Origin: Candidatus Zixiibacteriota bacterium | GTDB taxonomy: Bacteria; Zixibacteria; MSB-5A5; GN15; PGXB01 | DNA length: 6,199 bases | Assembly (NCBI GenBank): GCA_003641425.1 | Contig: QNAH01000174.1 | Span: forward strand, 1 to 6,199 | Reading direction: 5' to 3' | In this document: piece after piece, positions 4,489 to 6,199 of the stretch | Layout of the letters: each line of letters opens with the position of its first letter | How positions within the stretch are numbered: position 1 is the stretch's first letter | Made by a program: the position numbers and the translations under genes | The notes under the pieces: model-generated | The model's database searches: none | Told to the model about the DNA's origin: nothing | The model's input: only the letters and a program-made list of their open reading frames with translations

Positions 4489-6030
4489 ATGAAAAAAGAA
4501 ATCCTGGTCAATTGCTCCGAATACGAAACCAGAATCGCCATCATGGAAGACGATAAATTGGTCGAGCTCTATCTCGAACGACCGCAGTCGGAGCGATTGG
4601 TCGGCAACATCTACAAGGGTAAAATCAAAACGGTCCTGCCCGGAATGCAGGCCGCCTTTATCGACATCGGTTACGAAAAAGCGGCTTTCCTGCATGCCTC
4701 GGATATCGGCTCGCTGTCCCGCCATGAGACACGCTTCGAACCGGAATATGTCGATGAAGAACCGCCGGCCGAGGTCGTCCGAAAAAGCCGCCGGGCCGGA
4801 ATCGAAACCGTCCTCAAAGAGGGACAGGATGTCCTTATCCAGGTCATCAAAGAACCGATTTCCACCAAGGGTCCGCGCGTGACCACCGAGGTCTCCATCC
4901 CGGGTCGCTACCTGGTGCTGGTACCCGATGACGACCATGTTCGGGTATCGAAAAAGATCCCGAGCTGGAATGAAAAACGGCGGTTGAAAAAGATCGTCTA
5001 CCCGCTTCGCCCCGATGGTTTCGGGCTGATTGTCCGGACCGAGGCCGAGGGTAAAACCGAGGCCGACTTCCGATCCGATATCAAGCGCCTGGTCAAACTG
5101 TGGGGACGGCTCAAAAAAAGCTGGGAGACCCTCGAAGCGCCTGCGGCCATCCACAAAGAAGAGGAAATGATTACCTCCATCATCAGGGATATTTTTACCG
5201 ATGATGTTGACCGCCTTTTGATCGACGATCGTCATGAGTACCGCACAATCATGTCGTACATGCGCCATGTCATGCCGCATCTCAAGGATCGTGTCGATCT
5301 GTACAAAGGCGAAACCCAGCTATTTGACCTGTACAAGCTGGAGCCAGAGATCGAAAAAATGCTCGAGCGCAAAGTCTGGATCAAAAAAGGCTCGTACCTG
5401 GTCATCGATCAGACCGAGGCGATGGTCACTATCGACGTCAACACCGGCCGCTTTGTCGGTAAAGGCGACCAGGAATCGACCATCTTGAAAACCAATCTTG
5501 AAGCGGTCAAAGAGATCGCCCGCCAAATCCGCCTCCGCGATATCGGCGGCCTGATTGTCTGCGATTTCATCGACATGCTCAGTCGGGCCAATCGCCAGAA
5601 ACTGAGCGACGAGTTCAAAAACGCGTTTCGCAACGATCGCGCCAAACGGTCGATCCTGCCGGTCAACGAATTCGGACTGGTCGAGATGACCCGCGAGCGT
5701 ATCCGCCCCTCGCTGACCCACCAGTTCTCCGAACCTTGCCCGAATTGTCACGGATTCGGACGGATAACTTCCCGTGTAACCGTGGCGACCAAAATAGAGC
5801 GCTGGTTCAACCGCGCCAAGATCGACGGACGTTTCAAAAAGTTCGATCTCGTTGTCAATCCGCTGATGGCCGAGACACTGATCGGCAACGGCACCAACCG
5901 GATCAGCAAGATCATGAAAATCCACCGCTTCAAAATCAATGTCATCCGCGACACCATCCTGCCAATGCAGGATTTTAAGGTGTATGACACGTCGAATAAC
6001 ACCGAACTGACGGAGAACTACAAAGGCTGA
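4489..6030 (+). CDS. rng: Ribonuclease E/G family protein (RNase G type)
   Basis: An endoribonuclease cutting AU-rich single-stranded RNA with preference for 5'-monophosphate ends, acting in rRNA maturation and mRNA decay. It has 513 residues from ATG 4489. An S1 RNA-binding domain (GNIYKGKIKTVLPGMQAAFIDIG at about 39-61, to about 145) has a charged loop at about 76-105, roughly ten residues longer than I recall in E. coli RNase G. The DNase I-like catalytic part has metal-binding D316 (VTIDVNTG) and D359 (GGLIVCDFIDM), 43 residues apart as in E. coli RNase E (D303/D346). The zinc-link is C417-PN-C420 within CPNCHGFG. A small C-terminal domain follows and the long disordered RNase E scaffold is absent, so it is RNase G-like. 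ATG 4489 is 1 nt after the fmt stop, with AAGGGG 12 nt upstream. An in-frame TTG at 4456 would add 11 unusual residues and is less likely. Confidence 0.96.
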   Translation: MKKEILVNCSEYETRIAIMEDDKLVELYLERPQSERLVGNIYKGKIKTVLPGMQAAFIDIGYEKAAFLHASDIGSLSRHETRFEPEYVDEEPPAEVVRKSRRAGIETVLKEGQDVLIQVIKEPISTKGPRVTTEVSIPGRYLVLVPDDDHVRVSKKIPSWNEKRRLKKIVYPLRPDGFGLIVRTEAEGKTEADFRSDIKRLVKLWGRLKKSWETLEAPAAIHKEEEMITSIIRDIFTDDVDRLLIDDRHEYRTIMSYMRHVMPHLKDRVDLYKGETQLFDLYKLEPEIEKMLERKVWIKKGSYLVIDQTEAMVTIDVNTGRFVGKGDQESTILKTNLEAVKEIARQIRLRDIGGLIVCDFIDMLSRANRQKLSDEFKNAFRNDRAKRSILPVNEFGLVEMTRERIRPSLTHQFSEPCPNCHGFGRITSRVTVATKIERWFNRAKIDGRFKKFDLVVNPLMAETLIGNGTNRISKIMKIHRFKINVIRDTILPMQDFKVYDTSNNTELTENYKG

Positions 6031-6055
6031 CATTGATTCCATGGTGTAATCTTGA

Positions 6056-6079
6056 AGGCAGGCGCTAACACGCCTGCCT
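6056..6079 (+). repeat. GC-rich hairpin without T tract after rng
   Basis: AGGCAGGCG (6056-6064) and CGCCTGCCT (6071-6079) form a perfect 9-bp stem with loop CTAACA. No T run follows. It directly precedes the true terminator (two bases between the stems), so it would lie at the 3' end of the operon mRNA, where such a stem could slow exonucleases or stabilise the transcript. Confidence 0.75.
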
Positions 6080-6081
6080 CA

Positions 6082-6114
6082 GGGTGTTGACAAAATAGTC
6101 AACGCCCTTTTTTT
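6082..6114 (+). terminator. Intrinsic terminator of the yajC-def-fmt-rng operon
   Basis: GGGTGTTGAC (6082-6091) pairs with GTCAACGCCC (6098-6107) over 10 bp with a single T-G wobble and a 6-nt loop. Seven T follow (6108-6114). It lies about 50 nt past the rng stop and marks the operon end. Confidence 0.93.
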
Positions 6115-6118
6115 ATTC

Positions 6119-6147
6119 TTGTCTTTATATTCTCAATGTACTATATG
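6119..6147 (+). promoter_or_regulatory. Candidate promoter for the next gene, beyond the window
   Basis: TTGTCT (6119-6124) and TATATG (6142-6147) are separated by 17 bp just after the operon terminator. Further on, GGTGG (6173-6177) lies 8 nt before an ATG at 6186 that reads MFQK and then leaves the window. That ATG sits between the arms of TTGAAA (6179-6184) and TTTCAA (6189-6194). A new transcription unit starting here is plausible but unproven. Confidence 0.35.
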
Positions 6148-6199
6148 TTTTTTAAAGCTGATTTAGAATAATGGTGGATTGAAATATGTTTCAAAAGCA

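Noticed and set aside
4477..5280. Long open frame on the minus strand opposite rng (267 codons)
   Set aside because: It runs antisense to a gene with intact catalytic motifs. It is explained by codon periodicity of rng and its translation shows no recognisable domain.
5320..6042. Second long minus-strand frame opposite rng (240 codons)
   Set aside because: Same reason: a shadow of rng codon bias, with low-complexity Asp/Val/Phe-rich translation and no family match that I recognise.
1..6199. A new defence, mobile or biosynthetic system
   Set aside because: Every sizeable reading frame on the + strand is explained by housekeeping or known small families, and no repeats, integrase, transposase or toxin-antitoxin pair is present.

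Overview
All genes in this window lie on the + strand and form three compact transcription units of bacterial housekeeping genes. No mobile element, CRISPR array, tRNA/rRNA gene, phage gene or defence system was found. The presence of RNase E/G, YajC and a GerW/YtfJ protein, the moderate GC content and the mixed AUG/GUG/UUG starts suggest a Gram-negative-type bacterium. An uncultured FCB-related lineage such as Zixibacteria is possible, but this is an impression from protein style and the window holds no phylogenetic marker that settles it.

Unit A (1-2023): the 3' end of prmC (release-factor glutamine methyltransferase) overlaps nth (endonuclease III) by 4 nt. A membrane-anchored DUF2953/YtfI-like protein follows, overlapping a GerW/YtfJ-family protein by 8 nt. 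A clear intrinsic terminator at 1994-2023 ends the unit. No terminator is visible between nth and the DUF2953 gene, so all four may be co-transcribed, although a perfect TATAAT lies directly in front of the DUF2953 start.

Unit B (2024-2444): a single small zinc-ribbon protein (CxxC...CxxC) with a strong Shine-Dalgarno, isolated between two intrinsic terminators. It is preceded by an AT-rich spacer containing a perfect 14-bp palindrome.

Unit C (2445-6114): a 200-nt non-coding leader, with an eight-G run, a 9-bp inverted repeat and a possible promoter, precedes yajC-def-fmt-rng. YajC is the accessory subunit of the Sec translocon. Fmt formylates initiator Met-tRNA and Def removes the formyl group from new proteins. 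The RNase E/G-family enzyme acts in rRNA maturation and mRNA decay. Together the operon links translation initiation, nascent-chain processing and export, and RNA processing. It ends in a GC-rich hairpin followed by a strong intrinsic terminator. The last 85 bases look like the promoter and leader of a next gene that is cut by the window edge.

The window is largely conventional. The most interesting items are the DUF2953-GerW pair (known as sporulation-associated in Bacillus) behind nth, the hairpin that occupies the missing ribosome-binding site of fmt, the isolated zinc-ribbon gene, and the unexplained leader before yajC.
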